DNA from: Pseudomonas haemolytica
GTDB taxonomy: Bacteria > Pseudomonadota > Gammaproteobacteria > Pseudomonadales > Pseudomonadaceae
Reading direction: 5' to 3'
Assembly (NCBI RefSeq): GCF_009659625.1
Contig: NZ_VOIW01000003.1
Coordinates: 372,001-436,000 of the forward strand
Length of the DNA: 64,000 bases
Position 1 is the stretch's first letter, and the number at the start of each line of letters is the position of its first letter. The notes below the pieces were generated by a model. The model did not search any database and was not told the DNA's origin. It saw only the letters and a list, made by a program, of their open reading frames with translations. Below, one piece after another: positions 53,257 through 62,693 of this stretch. The position numbers and the translations under genes are program-made.

Positions 53257-54405
53257 ATGCCGTTACCGTCCATGAAAGAGCAGTTCGCCGCCTTGATCGC
53301 CGCACCGTCGGTGAGTTGTACCCAAGCGTCTCTCGACCAGACCAACCGCCCGGTGATCGATCTGCTCGCCGCTTGGCTGGGTGACCTGGGCTTTGCTATC
53401 GATATCCAGCAAGTCAGCCCTGGCAAGTTCAACCTGTTGGCCAGCTTCGGCAGCGGCCCCGGTGGTTTGGTGCTGGCGGGCCATAGCGATACCGTTCCTT
53501 ACGACGCGGCGTTGTGGAAGACCGATCCGCTCAAACTGACGGAAGTCGACGGCCGCTGGGTAGGACTGGGCAGTTGCGACATGAAGGGCTTTTTCGCCCT
53601 GATCATCGAAGCTGTGTCGCCGCTGCTGGACCAGCCGTTCAAGCAACCGCTGCTGGTCCTCGCCACCTGTGACGAGGAAAGCTCGATGTCCGGTGCCCGT
53701 GCGCTGGCCGAGGCCGGGCGCCCGCTGGGCCGGGCGGCGGTGATCGGCGAGCCGACGGGCCTCAAGCCGATTCGACTGCACAAAGGCGTGATGATGGAGC
53801 GCATCGATATCCTCGGCCGCAGCGGTCACTCGTCGGACCCCAGCCTGGGCCACAGCGCCCTTGAAGCCATGCACGATGCCATCGGCGAACTGCGCGGCCT
53901 GCGTCTGGCCTGGCAGCGCGAGTACCGCAACCCACAATTCAGCGTGCCGCAGCCGACCATGAACTTCGGCTGCATCCACGGCGGCGACAACCCTAACCGC
54001 ATCTGCGGCCAGTGTTCACTGGAGTTCGATCTGCGACCTTTGCCGGGCATGGATCCCGAGGTGCTGCGTGCGGCTATTAGGCAGAAGCTCGAACCCCTGG
54101 CCGAGCGCCACAAGGTCAAGATCGATTACGCGCCATTGTTCCCCGAAGTTCCGCCTTTCGAGCAGCCCGAAGACGCTGAGTTGGTGCGCGTGGCGCAGCG
54201 ATTGACCGGTCATCGTGCCGAAGCAGTAGCGTTCGGCACCGAAGCGCCTTATCTTCAGCGCCTTGGTTGTGAAACCCTGGTGCTTGGCCCCGGCGATATT
54301 GCCTGCGCCCATCAGCCGGGCGAGTACCTCGAAATGTCACGCTTGACGCCTACAGTGCGTCTATTGCGGGAACTGATCGAACACTACTGCCTGAAACCTG
54401 CATAA
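53257..54405 (+). CDS. argE: Acetylornithine deacetylase
   Basis: 382 residues from the ATG at 53257 (MPLPSMKEQFAALIAAPSVS). M20 peptidase family metal ligands: LAGHSDTVPYD (His, Asp), GSCDMKGFF (Asp), CDEESSMSGA (Glu-Glu), VIGEPTGLKPI (Glu) and a C-terminal His in CAHQPGEY. The enzyme removes the acetyl group from N-acetylornithine in linear arginine synthesis. argA follows 133 bases later, so two arginine genes are adjacent. Confidence 0.94.
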   Translation: MPLPSMKEQFAALIAAPSVSCTQASLDQTNRPVIDLLAAWLGDLGFAIDIQQVSPGKFNLLASFGSGPGGLVLAGHSDTVPYDAALWKTDPLKLTEVDGRWVGLGSCDMKGFFALIIEAVSPLLDQPFKQPLLVLATCDEESSMSGARALAEAGRPLGRAAVIGEPTGLKPIRLHKGVMMERIDILGRSGHSSDPSLGHSALEAMHDAIGELRGLRLAWQREYRNPQFSVPQPTMNFGCIHGGDNPNRICGQCSLEFDLRPLPGMDPEVLRAAIRQKLEPLAERHKVKIDYAPLFPEVPPFEQPEDAELVRVAQRLTGHRAEAVAFGTEAPYLQRLGCETLVLGPGDIACAHQPGEYLEMSRLTPTVRLLRELIEHYCLKPA

Positions 54406-54442
54406 ATTAACCCCTGCCCATTCGTACATAAGGAGAGCGAGC

Positions 54443-54469
54443 GTGTCGCCAAGCCTGTTCCGACGATAA
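54443..54469 (+). CDS. Putative argA leader peptide ending in two Arg codons
   Basis: GTG at 54443 opens an 8-codon frame, translation (M)SPSLFRR then TAA. AAGGAG (54430-54435) is 7 bases upstream, an ideal site. The last two sense codons are CGA CGA, rare arginine codons, directly before the stop and 69 bases before argA. GCCTGT inside the frame (54453-54458) can pair with ACAGGC (54524-54529) next to the argA ribosome site. Stems CAGCC/GGCTG followed by CTTTTTATT lie between. This suggests arginine-dependent attenuation or translational coupling. It is an inference; such short frames also occur by chance. Confidence 0.4.
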   Translation: MSPSLFRR

Positions 54470-54538
54470 CCATCAGCCCGCTGTGCGTTTTTTCGACTCA
54501 TCCTTTTTCGGCTGCTTTTTATTACAGGCCCAGGTTCC

Positions 54539-55837
54539 ATGCCCGAATACGTCAATTGGCTTCGTCACGCTTCGCCCTACATCAACGCCCACCGCGACTG
54601 CACCTTTGTGGTCATGCTGCCCGGCGACGGTGTGGAACACCCGAACTTCGGCAATATCGTCCACGACCTGGTGCTGCTCCATAGCCTGGGTGTGCGGCTG
54701 GTGCTGGTACATGGTTCGCGCCCACAGATTGAAACCCGCCTGCAGGCACGCGGCCTGACCCCGGCTTACCACGAAGGCTTGCGCATCACCGATGCCGCGA
54801 CGCTGGAGTGTGTGATCGACGCGGTGGGCCACCTGCGTATCGCCATTGAAGCGCGCCTGTCCATGGACATGGCCTCGTCACCGATGCAAGGCTCGCGCCT
54901 GCGGGTGGCCAGCGGCAACCTGGTGACCGCGCGGCCGATTGGTGTGCTTGAAGGCGTGGACTACCACCACACCGGCGAAGTGCGCCGCGTCGATCGCAAG
55001 GGCATCAACCGCCTGTTGGACGAACGCTCCATCGTGCTGCTGTCGCCGTTGGGTTATTCGCCCACCGGTGAAATCTTCAACCTGGCCTGTGAAGACGTCG
55101 CCACCCGCGCTGCCATTGACCTGGGCGCCGACAAGTTGCTGTTGTTTGGTGCCGACCTGGGCCTGATCGATGAAAACGGTCGCCTGGTGCGAGAGTTGCG
55201 CCCGCAGCAAGTGCCTGCGCACCTGCAACGCCTGGGCAGCAACTATCAAGCCGAGCTGCTCGATGCCGCCGCGCAAGCCTGCCGGGGTGGAGTAGGGCGC
55301 AGCCATATCGTCAGCTACGCCGAAGACGGCGCCTTGCTCACCGAACTGTTCACCCGGGACGGCGGCGGTACGCTGGTGGCCCAGGAACAATTCGAATTGG
55401 TGCGCGAAGCGGCGATTGAAGACGTCGGCGGTTTGCTCGACCTGATCAGCCCGCTGGAAGAGCAAGGCATTCTGGTACGCCGTTCGCGGGAAGTGCTGGA
55501 ACGTGAGATCGAACAGTTCAGCGTGGTCGAACGCGAGGGCATGATCATCGCTTGCGCGGCGCTGTATCAGATCGCGGATTCGGATGCGGGTGAGTTGGCG
55601 TGCCTGGCAGTGAACCCGGAGTACCGCCACGGCGGGCGCGGTGATGAACTGCTGGAACGCATTGAGACTCGGGCGCGGGCTCAAGGGTTGAAGACGTTGT
55701 TCGTGCTCACCACCCGCACCGCGCACTGGTTCCGGGAGCGTGGGTTTGTGCCGAGCAGCGTGGATCGCCTGCCGTCGGCACGGGCCTCGCTGTACAACTA
55801 TCAGCGTAATTCGAAAATTTTCGAGAAAGCGTTGTAA
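54539..55837 (+). CDS. argA: N-acetylglutamate synthase
   Basis: 432 residues from the ATG at 54539 (MPEYVNWLRHASPYINAHRD). The N-terminal amino-acid-kinase fold (residues 1-290, VLVHGSRPQIETRLQARGL) is followed by a GNAT acetyltransferase domain (from about 295, with LACLAVNPEYRHGGRGDELL). This is the classical ArgA two-domain layout, feedback-inhibited by arginine through the kinase-like domain. The enzyme makes N-acetylglutamate as first step of arginine synthesis. Preceded by a candidate leader peptide. Confidence 0.95.
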   Translation: MPEYVNWLRHASPYINAHRDCTFVVMLPGDGVEHPNFGNIVHDLVLLHSLGVRLVLVHGSRPQIETRLQARGLTPAYHEGLRITDAATLECVIDAVGHLRIAIEARLSMDMASSPMQGSRLRVASGNLVTARPIGVLEGVDYHHTGEVRRVDRKGINRLLDERSIVLLSPLGYSPTGEIFNLACEDVATRAAIDLGADKLLLFGADLGLIDENGRLVRELRPQQVPAHLQRLGSNYQAELLDAAAQACRGGVGRSHIVSYAEDGALLTELFTRDGGGTLVAQEQFELVREAAIEDVGGLLDLISPLEEQGILVRRSREVLEREIEQFSVVEREGMIIACAALYQIADSDAGELACLAVNPEYRHGGRGDELLERIETRARAQGLKTLFVLTTRTAHWFRERGFVPSSVDRLPSARASLYNYQRNSKIFEKAL

Positions 55838-55866
55838 ACCCGACCCAGCAAACAATACATATCCAA

Positions 55867-55896
55867 ATGTGGGAGGGAGCAAGCCCCCTCCCACAT
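55867..55896. repeat. Compact REP hairpin between argA and tauA-like
   Basis: ATGTGGGAGGG and CCCTCCCACAT are perfect inverted arms around AGCAAGCC. The hairpin joins the outer arms of a REP pair without the spacer, so it may be a deletion product of a full pair. It separates convergent argA and the tauA-like gene. Confidence 0.8.
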
Positions 55897-55906
55897 TGGA
55901 CCGCGT

Positions 55907-56893
55907 TTATTCTGTGACGAACTTGTCGGTCACATACGCCGAATAGTCCGGCAACACCGCCTCCACCTTGCCCTGCTCCTTCAAGAACTTCGCGGTCTCC
56001 CCAATCGCCTTCGCCGTGCCGCCCTTAAGCAGCGCCTCGGTTTGCTGCGCTTGTGCATCCGGAAACGTCGTACCGGCCAATAACTCTGGAATATCGTCGG
56101 CGTTGGAGCCTGTCAATTTAGCGATTTTCTGCACCGGCTCCGAATCCACCGTCCAGCTGTCTTTATGGGCGGCATAGTCAGCGAAGGCGTCCAGGGTGAC
56201 CTTGGCAAACTTGGCCACTACGTCAGGATGTTTTTCCGCGAAATCCTTGCGCGCTACCCACACTTCAAACGTCGGTGCACCCCACTGGCCCACCTGCGCC
56301 GCATCTGTCAGGGTTTTGCCGGTCTTGCGGATTTCGCCCAAAGCCGGTGACCACACGAAGGCACCGTCGATATCGCCGCGTTTCCAGGCGGCGGCGATCT
56401 CGGCCGGTTGCAGGTTAACCACCTTGACCTGCTGGGTGTTCAGCCCCCAATGCTTGAGCGCGCCGAGCAGGCTGTAATGGGAGGTTGAGACGAATGGCGT
56501 GGCGATGGTTTTGCCGATCAGGTCTTCGGGCTTGTCGATGCCACTGCCGTTACGCACCACCAAGGCTTCAGAAGCGTTGATCTGTGCCGATACGATAAAC
56601 GCCACGATCGGTAGATTGCGCGAAGCCGCCGCTGCGAGCGGGCTGGAGCCGAGGTTGCCGATTTGTACATCACCCGAAGCAATCGCCGTGACCACCTCTG
56701 GCCCGCTGTTGAACCGGCGCCAGGCAATTTTCTCGCCAATGGTTTTTTCGTACAGACCGTCGGCCTGGGGGACTTTGCTGGGGTCGATGCCGGTTTGATA
56801 GCCGACGGTTAGATCGGCCGCATTGACACCAAAAGAAAGTATTAGCGATACAAAAACTGTAACAAATTGACGGGAGGATGTGCGTTTGGCCAT
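55907..56893 (-). CDS. Taurine/sulfonate ABC transporter binding protein (TauA-like)
   Basis: 328 residues. Signal peptide MAKRTSSRQFVTVFVSLILS ending at FGVNA, before ADLTVGYQTG. TauA-family features: VGYQTGIDPSKVPQADGLYE, SGDVQIGNLGSSPLAAAASR and the binding segment FVSTSHYSLLGALKHWGL. It would bind taurine or a related alkylsulfonate. No ATPase, permease or taurine dioxygenase gene lies beside it in the window, so it may share the permease of another system, or the rest may have been separated. Confidence 0.85.
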   Translation of the reverse strand: MAKRTSSRQFVTVFVSLILSFGVNAADLTVGYQTGIDPSKVPQADGLYEKTIGEKIAWRRFNSGPEVVTAIASGDVQIGNLGSSPLAAAASRNLPIVAFIVSAQINASEALVVRNGSGIDKPEDLIGKTIATPFVSTSHYSLLGALKHWGLNTQQVKVVNLQPAEIAAAWKRGDIDGAFVWSPALGEIRKTGKTLTDAAQVGQWGAPTFEVWVARKDFAEKHPDVVAKFAKVTLDAFADYAAHKDSWTVDSEPVQKIAKLTGSNADDIPELLAGTTFPDAQAQQTEALLKGGTAKAIGETAKFLKEQGKVEAVLPDYSAYVTDKFVTE

Positions 56894-57262
56894 GATGGCG
56901 TCGCCTTTTTGATCGTGAGTGACGTATGTAACCTTGCGGGCACACTAAACGATCTAAAAAAGCACTGGTAAATACCCTTTAGGAATTAGCTTATGGAGCG
57001 TGCGTCTATGCTGAGCAGCCCGCTGCATGGAAAGTCTTATTCCTGGATCGTATGAAAAAGAATGAAATAATTCTTTTTGGGTGTATGAAAAACTCATTAC
57101 CCTGCAGGGACCAAATCAACTGCGATTAGACGAAGGTAGTAGACACACAAGGTTACGATTGACTTGGTAGTCACTATCTGGCGCTAATCGCGCATCTGTG
57201 GATCCAGGGCGTCAGACCCGGGACCAAAGAAATACAAAAATTAGAAATGAGAGGAGCGGTAC
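56894..57262. other. Gene-free divergent region between tauA-like and the porin gene
   Basis: 369 bases with no convincing ORF. Visible elements: inverted repeat AAAAAGAAT/ATTCTTTTT (57055-57078) around GAAATA, a 10-base direct repeat GTATGAAAAA at 57050 and 57083, and TTGACT (57159-57164) with a weak GCTAAT 18 bases later as a possible sigma-70 promoter for the porin. A GG-N10-GC arrangement (TGGCGCTAATCGCGCA, 57179-57194) could instead be a weak sigma-54 site. ATTCTTTTT also occurs upstream of lsfA, hinting at a shared sulfur-related control. Confidence 0.45.
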
Positions 57263-58606
57263 ATGAATAAGTCCACCTTGGCATTGGCTGTAGCCCTGGG
57301 CGCGGTTGCCCAGCAAGCAGGCGCTGCTGGTTTCATCGAAGACAGCAAGGCCACACTGGGCCTGCGTAACTTCTACATCAACACGGATAACCGTGAAGGT
57401 ACCGCCAACCCGAGCAAGAACGAAGAATGGGGCCAAGGCTTCGATCTGCGCTTCATCTCCGGTTACACCCAAGGCACCGTTGGCTTCGGTCTCGACGCTA
57501 TCGGCCTGTTGGGTGTTCGCCTGGATTCCGGCGGCGGCACCAATGGCGCGACTGCCAGCTCCTACGGTGGCACCATCTTCCCGAGCAAGTCCAATGGCGA
57601 AGCCGTTGATAACTATTCGAGCCTGGGCCTGACCGCCAAAGCCAAGATCTCCCAGACCGAACTGAAGCTGGGTACCTTGCAGCCTAAGCTGCCGGTCATC
57701 GTCACCAACGATGGTCGTATGCTGCCGCAGACCTTCCAGGGCGGCCAGATCACTTCCAGCGACATCAAGGACCTGACCCTGGTTGCCGGCCAGATCGAAA
57801 AAGCCAAGGGTCGTAACTCCAGCAACAACGAAAGCCTGTCCATCTCCGGCGCCAACAGCCGCGGTGTGAACTGGCGTTCGAGCAACAAGTTCTACTACGC
57901 CGGTGGCGACTACAAGATCACCAAGGATCTGACCGCCCAGTACTACTACGGCAACCTGGAAGATTTTTACAAGCAGCACTTCCTGGGCCTGACCCACAAC
58001 TGGGCCATCGGTCCTGGCGTGCTGAAGTCTGACCTGCGCTACTTCAACAGCTCCGACGACGGTAACAATGGCAACCAGTCTGCCTACTTCTCGTCCGGTA
58101 ACTACGGCGGCGTCAACTCCGGCCGTGGCAAGGTGGATAACAACCTGTACAGCGGCCTGTTCCTGTACTCCGTTGCCGGTCACACCTTCGGTGGCGGTTA
58201 CCAGGTCAGCAACGGCAGCAGCGACTTCCCTTGGTTGAACCAGGGTGACGGCTCGTCGGCTTACATCACCACCGACATGCAGATCCAGAAGTTCGCCCGT
58301 GCCGGCGAGCGCACCTGGCAAGCTCGCTACTCCTACGATTTCGCCAAGGTTGGCGTACCTGGCCTGACCGCTGGCGTCGTGTACCTCAAGGGCGATCATA
58401 TCGACACCGTTGCCAGCAACCGTGCCGAGTTCACCGGTCAGTCCGAGTGGGAACGTGACATCACTGTTGCCTACGTCGTACCGGAAGGTCCGCTGAAAAA
58501 CGTCGGCGTGGCGTGGAAAAATGCTATGTGGCGCAGCGATATCGCCAGCGCGCGTAACCAGGACGAAAACCGTGTAATCGTCAGCTACTCGATCCCGCTG
58601 TTGTAA
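57263..58606 (+). CDS. OprD-family outer-membrane porin
   Basis: 447 residues from the ATG at 57263 with GAGGAGCGG upstream. Signal peptide MNKSTLALAVALGAVAQQAG, mature start AAGFIEDSKATLGLRNFYIN, the classic OprD-family N-terminus. Eighteen-strand barrel composition, ending in VIVSYSIPLL. OprD/OprE/OprQ-type channels admit amino acids, organic acids or small peptides. The neighbours (TauA-like, LsfA, Ssu) suggest a sulfur compound as substrate, which is inference only. A strong terminator follows. Confidence 0.92.
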   Translation: MNKSTLALAVALGAVAQQAGAAGFIEDSKATLGLRNFYINTDNREGTANPSKNEEWGQGFDLRFISGYTQGTVGFGLDAIGLLGVRLDSGGGTNGATASSYGGTIFPSKSNGEAVDNYSSLGLTAKAKISQTELKLGTLQPKLPVIVTNDGRMLPQTFQGGQITSSDIKDLTLVAGQIEKAKGRNSSNNESLSISGANSRGVNWRSSNKFYYAGGDYKITKDLTAQYYYGNLEDFYKQHFLGLTHNWAIGPGVLKSDLRYFNSSDDGNNGNQSAYFSSGNYGGVNSGRGKVDNNLYSGLFLYSVAGHTFGGGYQVSNGSSDFPWLNQGDGSSAYITTDMQIQKFARAGERTWQARYSYDFAKVGVPGLTAGVVYLKGDHIDTVASNRAEFTGQSEWERDITVAYVVPEGPLKNVGVAWKNAMWRSDIASARNQDENRVIVSYSIPLL

Positions 58607-58616
58607 GACCGTAAAA

Positions 58617-58643
58617 CCTTGCCCGGCGCGATGCCGGGCAAGG
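58617..58643 (+). terminator. Terminator of the porin gene
   Basis: CCTTGCCCGGC and GCCGGGCAAGG form a perfect 11-base stem around GCGAT, 10 bases after the porin stop, followed by TGTCTTGCTTTT. Good rho-independent terminator despite the interrupted T-run. Confidence 0.88.
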
Positions 58644-58878
58644 TGTCTTGCTTTTCAAGTCGGGCTCAACCCCCGCAAGCCCTTCCTGAACCCTCTTTTT
58701 ACAGCGTCTCAAGGCCTTCTCGAACCTTGGAAGCAATGGTGCTCCTCGCCCGTTGACGCGTCCAATGAACACATTTTTAATATTCCTTTATCGTCTAGAT
58801 AAATCGATATTTATTCTTTTTAAATAATTCAAGATCCATGCACAGTGGGCTCCATAAGCACTCACCAGGAGCCACACC

Positions 58879-59517
58879 ATGAGCCTAAGACTGGGCGACA
58901 TCGCCCCCGACTTCGAACAGGATTCCAGCGCCGGCAAGATTCGTTTCCATGAATGGCTGGGAGATAGCTGGGGTGTGTTGTTTTCCCACCCGGCGGACTT
59001 CACGCCGGTGTGCACCACCGAGTTGGGTTTTACCGCCAAGCTCAAGGACGAATTCGCACAGCGTGGCGTCAAGGCCATCGCCCTGTCGGTAGACCCGGTG
59101 GACTCGCACCACAAGTGGATCGAAGACATCAACGAAACCCAGAACACAATCGTCAACTTCCCGATCCTGGCCGACGCCGACCGCAAGGTCTCGGACCTCT
59201 ACGACCTGATCCACCCGAACGCCAGTGACACCCTTACCGTGCGCTCCTTGTTCGTGATCGACCCGAACAAGAAGATCCGCCTGACCATCACCTACCCGGC
59301 CAGCACCGGGCGCAACTTTCATGAAATCCTGCGGGTAATCGACTCGCTGCAACTGACCGACAACCACAAGGTTGCCACCCCGGCCAACTGGCAGGATGGG
59401 GATGAAGTAGTGATCGTGCCGTCGCTTAAGGATGAGGAAGAGATCAAGAAACGCTTTCCGAAGGGTTACCGCGCCGTGAAGCCTTACTTGCGCCTCACTC
59501 CACAACCCAATCGTTAA
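58879..59517 (+). CDS. lsfA: 1-Cys peroxiredoxin LsfA
   Basis: 212 residues, Prx6 subfamily. Peroxidatic C45 in SHPADFTPVCTTELG; no resolving cysteine of the 2-Cys type is visible. The C-terminal dimer region KRFPKGYRAVKPYLRLTPQP is typical. LsfA is known in pseudomonads as a sulfate-starvation-induced antioxidant protein that lies near ssu. Upstream is an AT-rich promoter region with ATTCTTTTT. Transcribed separately from ssuE, with a REP pair between. Confidence 0.94.
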   Translation: MSLRLGDIAPDFEQDSSAGKIRFHEWLGDSWGVLFSHPADFTPVCTTELGFTAKLKDEFAQRGVKAIALSVDPVDSHHKWIEDINETQNTIVNFPILADADRKVSDLYDLIHPNASDTLTVRSLFVIDPNKKIRLTITYPASTGRNFHEILRVIDSLQLTDNHKVATPANWQDGDEVVIVPSLKDEEEIKKRFPKGYRAVKPYLRLTPQPNR

Positions 59518-59544
59518 CACAGGTCAAATGTGATACAGGACCAG

Positions 59545-59633
59545 TGTGGGAGGGGGCTTGCTCCCGATAGCGGTGGATCAGTCACCGAATGCATTGACTG
59601 GCACTCCGTCATCGGGAGCAAGCCCCCTCCCAC
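59545..59633. repeat. REP pair between lsfA and ssuE
   Basis: TGTGGGAGGGGGCTTGCTCC with CGATAGCGG, an inverted partner ending in CCCCCTCCCAC at 59633, and a spacer with CAGTCACCGAATGCATTGACTGG. Same class and spacer length as the pair at 42237. It ends the lsfA transcript region. Confidence 0.9.
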
Positions 59634-59853
59634 GTGTTTAAGCGCATTTTCAACGCTCACAATGCAGGGGTTTTCAGGCCGTTTCCACGGCCTTTTTTTT
59701 CGCCTGGCGATTGATAAACCGCTTATGTGTTTATGGAATAAACAAATGAATAAATAAGATTTATAGATATATAAATCTGCTGTTAAGGTCTGTTCCATCT
59801 TGGCGCCATCGCCACACAGCGAACCGCCGACACTTGCCCAAGGAATTCCCTAC
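59634..59853 (+). promoter_or_regulatory. AT-rich promoter region of the ssu operon
   Basis: After the REP pair the sequence becomes strongly AT-rich (about 59690-59785), with overlapping ATAAA/TTTAT repeats such as AATGAATAAATAAG and GATTTATAGATATATAAATC, the latter a near-palindrome. Sulfate-starvation operons of this kind are normally activated by CysB-type regulators that bind AT-rich sites. I cannot assign exact -35/-10 or operator positions. Confidence 0.45.
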
Positions 59854-60447
59854 ATGCTGGTCGTAACACTTGGAGGCAGTCCCAGCCAGCGTTCGCGCTC
59901 CGGGGTGTTGCTGGATAAAACCCGTCAATGGCTGCAACAGCAGGGCGTGGAAGTGGTGAGTTACCAAATACGGGACTTCCCGGCAGAAGATTTACTGCAC
60001 GCCCGGTTCGACAGCCCCAAGGTCATCGACCTGCTGCAGCAAGTTGCCAATGCCGACGGCCTGGTGATTGCCACGCCGGTGTACAAGGCGTCGTTTTCCG
60101 GCGCGTTGAAAACCGTGTTGGACCTGCTGCCCGAACGCGCCCTGGCGCATAAGGTGGTACTGCCAATAGCAACCGGCGGCAGCATCGCCCACATGCTGGC
60201 AGTGGACTACGCCTTGAAGCCGGTGTTGTCAGCCCTCAAAGCCCAGGAATTGCTTCACGGCATTTTTGCCGAAGACAGCCAGATCGCGTATGGCGAAGGC
60301 AGCGCCCAGGCGCAACTGGTGCCGGTGCTCGAACAGCGTTTGCACGAGGCTCTGGAGCAGCTCTACAGCGCCATGGCTCGGCGCCCGAAACCGCTGGACC
60401 CTGATGTGTTGAATGAACGTTTGTTGAGTGCTCGCTGGAGCATCTGA
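59854..60447 (+). CDS. ssuE: NADPH-dependent FMN reductase SsuE
   Basis: 197 residues from the ATG at 59854 ([20 protein letters not shown]); an in-frame ATG at 59800 lies in non-conserved sequence. Flavodoxin-like fold with the FMN-phosphate loop [11 protein letters not shown] (residues 6-16) and [19 protein letters not shown]. It supplies FMNH2 to SsuD. First gene of ssuEADCB. Confidence 0.95.
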   Translation: MLVVTLGGSPSQRSRSGVLLDKTRQWLQQQGVEVVSYQIRDFPAEDLLHARFDSPKVIDLLQQVANADGLVIATPVYKASFSGALKTVLDLLPERALAHKVVLPIATGGSIAHMLAVDYALKPVLSALKAQELLHGIFAEDSQIAYGEGSAQAQLVPVLEQRLHEALEQLYSAMARRPKPLDPDVLNERLLSARWSI

Positions 60448-60541
60448 GCCTTACCCGGATATCGAGAAACACTCACCTTACTCAGCCGCCAACGGCCAAG
60501 CAGGTGCAGCCAAAACCCTAATCGCAAATGTGGAGAGCGCC

Positions 60542-61510
60542 ATGCGCACTGTCATCTTGCGTCGTGGTCTGGTCGCACTGTTTGCTGCGGCTGTGTCCTT
60601 CGGCGCCATTGTTCAAGCCCAAGCCGCCGAGACCCTGCGGATCGGTTATCAGAAATACGGCACCCTGGTGCTGCTCAAAGCCAAGGGCACCCTGGAAAAA
60701 CGCCTGGCCGCCCAAGGCGTGCAGGTGCAGTGGACCGAGTTCCCCGGCGGCCCCCAGTTGCTCGAGGGCTTGAACGTCGGCTCTATCGACTTCGGCGTCA
60801 CCGGTGAAACCCCACCGGTCTTCGCCCAGGCTGCCGGCGCCGACCTGCTCTATGTCGCCTACGAACCGCCCGCGCCTACCAGTGAAGCGATCCTGGTGCC
60901 CAAAGACTCGCCGATCAAATCGGTGGCTGAGCTCAAAGGCAAGAAGGTGGTGCTCAACAAAGGCTCCAACGTGCACTACCTGCTGGTGCGTGCCCTGGAA
61001 GATGCCGGCCTCAAATACACCGACGTGACGACGGTGTTTCTGCCGCCCGCCGATGCCCGTGCCGCGTTCGAGCGCGGCAGCGTGGACGCTTGGGTGATCT
61101 GGGACCCGTACCAGGCCGCCGCCGAGAAACAACTGCAAGCCCGCACCCTGCGTGACGGTACCGGCATTGCCGACAACCATCAGTTCTACCTGGCCACCAA
61201 GCCCTACGCCGAAAAGCATCCGCAAGTGATCGAAGCATTGGTGGACGAAGTGCGCGCCGCGGGCGAATGGGCCAAGGCCAATCCTGAACAAGTCACCGCA
61301 CAGGTCGCGCCGCTGCTGGGGCTGCCCGCTGATGTCACCCTCACCTCCATGAAGCGCCAAGGCTTCGGCGCGCTATTCCTGACGCCAGAGGTGGTCGCAG
61401 CCCAGCAGAAAATCGCCGACAGCTTCTACCAACTCAAATTGATCCCCAAGCCCTTGAGCATCAAGGACGTGATCTGGACGCCACCCGCCGCTGTTGCCAA
61501 AGCGCCGTAA
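60542..61510 (+). CDS. ssuA: Aliphatic sulfonate-binding protein SsuA
   Basis: 322 residues from the ATG at 60542 with GGAGAG upstream. Signal peptide [20 protein letters not shown] continuing to AQA, before [10 protein letters not shown]. SsuA features: [20 protein letters not shown] and [20 protein letters not shown]. It delivers alkanesulfonates to SsuC/SsuB. The signal peptide has twin arginines (RR at residues 7-8) but lacks a full Tat motif. Confidence 0.94.
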   Translation: MRTVILRRGLVALFAAAVSFGAIVQAQAAETLRIGYQKYGTLVLLKAKGTLEKRLAAQGVQVQWTEFPGGPQLLEGLNVGSIDFGVTGETPPVFAQAAGADLLYVAYEPPAPTSEAILVPKDSPIKSVAELKGKKVVLNKGSNVHYLLVRALEDAGLKYTDVTTVFLPPADARAAFERGSVDAWVIWDPYQAAAEKQLQARTLRDGTGIADNHQFYLATKPYAEKHPQVIEALVDEVRAAGEWAKANPEQVTAQVAPLLGLPADVTLTSMKRQGFGALFLTPEVVAAQQKIADSFYQLKLIPKPLSIKDVIWTPPAAVAKAP

Positions 61511-61535
61511 CCCGACTTCTTCAGGAGACAACTCC

Positions 61536-62684
61536 ATGAGCCTCAATATTTTCTGGTTCCTGCCTACCCACGGCGACGGCCATTACCTTGGCACCGCCGA
61601 AGGCGCTCGCGCCGTCGATCACGGTTACCTGCAACAAGTGGCCCAGGCCGCTGACCGGCTGGGTTTTGGTGGGGTGTTGATCCCTACCGGCCGCTCCTGC
61701 GAAGACTCGTGGCTGGTGGCCGCCTCGCTGATTCCAGTGACCCAGCGTCTGAAATTCCTTGTCGCGCTGCGCCCCGGGATCATTTCCCCGACGGTGGCCG
61801 CACGCCAGGCCGCAACCCTGGACCGCCTGTCCGGTGGCCGTGCGTTGTTCAACCTGGTGACCGGCGGTGACCCCGAAGAGCTGGCCGGCGACGGCCTGTT
61901 TCTCAGTCATGAAGAGCGCTACCAGGCCTCCGTGGAATTCACCCGCATCTGGCGCCGCGTGCTGGAAGGCGAAACCGTGGATTACGACGGCCAGCACATC
62001 AGCGTCAAAGGCGCCAAGTTGCTCTACCCACCGATCCAGCAACCGCGCCCGCCGCTGTACTTCGGTGGTTCCTCCGAAGCCGCCCAGGATCTGGCAGCCG
62101 AACAGGTGGAAATGGTCCTGACCTGGGGCGAGCCGCCGGCTGCGGTCGCGGAAAAAATTGCACAGGTTCGCGCCAAGGCCGAGAAACTCGGGCGTACCCT
62201 GCGCTTTGGCATTCGCCTGCATGTGATCGTGCGCGAGACCAACGAAGAGGCATGGAAAGCCGCCGACAAATTGATCTCCCATCTGGACGACGACACCATC
62301 GCGCGTGCCCAGGCGTCCCTGGCGCGCTTCGATTCGGTCGGCCAGCAGCGCATGGCAGCCTTGCACGGCGGTAGCCGTGACAACCTGGAAGTCAGCCCTA
62401 ACCTGTGGGCCGGCGTCGGCCTGGTGCGCGGCGGTGCAGGGACTGCGCTGGTCGGCGATGGGCCAACGGTTGCGGCGCGGGTCAAGGAATACGCGGACCT
62501 GGGTATCGACACCTTTATCTTCTCCGGTTATCCGCACCTGGAAGAGTCGTATCGGGTCGCTGAGCTGCTGTTCCCGCACCTGGATATCGAGCGTCCCGAG
62601 CTGCCGAAAAGCGCCGGTTACGTCAGCCCGTTTGGCGAGATGGTCGCCAACGACATCCTTCCCAAAGCTGCGTCACAGAGTTGA
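61536..62684 (+). CDS. ssuD: FMNH2-dependent alkanesulfonate monooxygenase SsuD
   Basis: 382 residues from the ATG at 61536 with AGGAGA upstream. Bacterial luciferase-like TIM barrel: [16 protein letters not shown] near the N-terminus, [18 protein letters not shown] containing the conserved cysteine, and [16 protein letters not shown]. SsuD oxidises alkanesulfonates to aldehydes plus sulfite using FMNH2 from SsuE. 25 bases after ssuA. Confidence 0.96.
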   Translation: MSLNIFWFLPTHGDGHYLGTAEGARAVDHGYLQQVAQAADRLGFGGVLIPTGRSCEDSWLVAASLIPVTQRLKFLVALRPGIISPTVAARQAATLDRLSGGRALFNLVTGGDPEELAGDGLFLSHEERYQASVEFTRIWRRVLEGETVDYDGQHISVKGAKLLYPPIQQPRPPLYFGGSSEAAQDLAAEQVEMVLTWGEPPAAVAEKIAQVRAKAEKLGRTLRFGIRLHVIVRETNEEAWKAADKLISHLDDDTIARAQASLARFDSVGQQRMAALHGGSRDNLEVSPNLWAGVGLVRGGAGTALVGDGPTVAARVKEYADLGIDTFIFSGYPHLEESYRVAELLFPHLDIERPELPKSAGYVSPFGEMVANDILPKAASQS

Positions 62685-62693
62685 GGCGCCGTT

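Noticed and set aside
57179..57194. Confident sigma-54 promoter for the OprD-family porin
   Set aside because: The GG and GC doublets have the right spacing, but several other consensus positions fail; a sigma-70-like candidate overlaps it. Left as a weak possibility in the region note.
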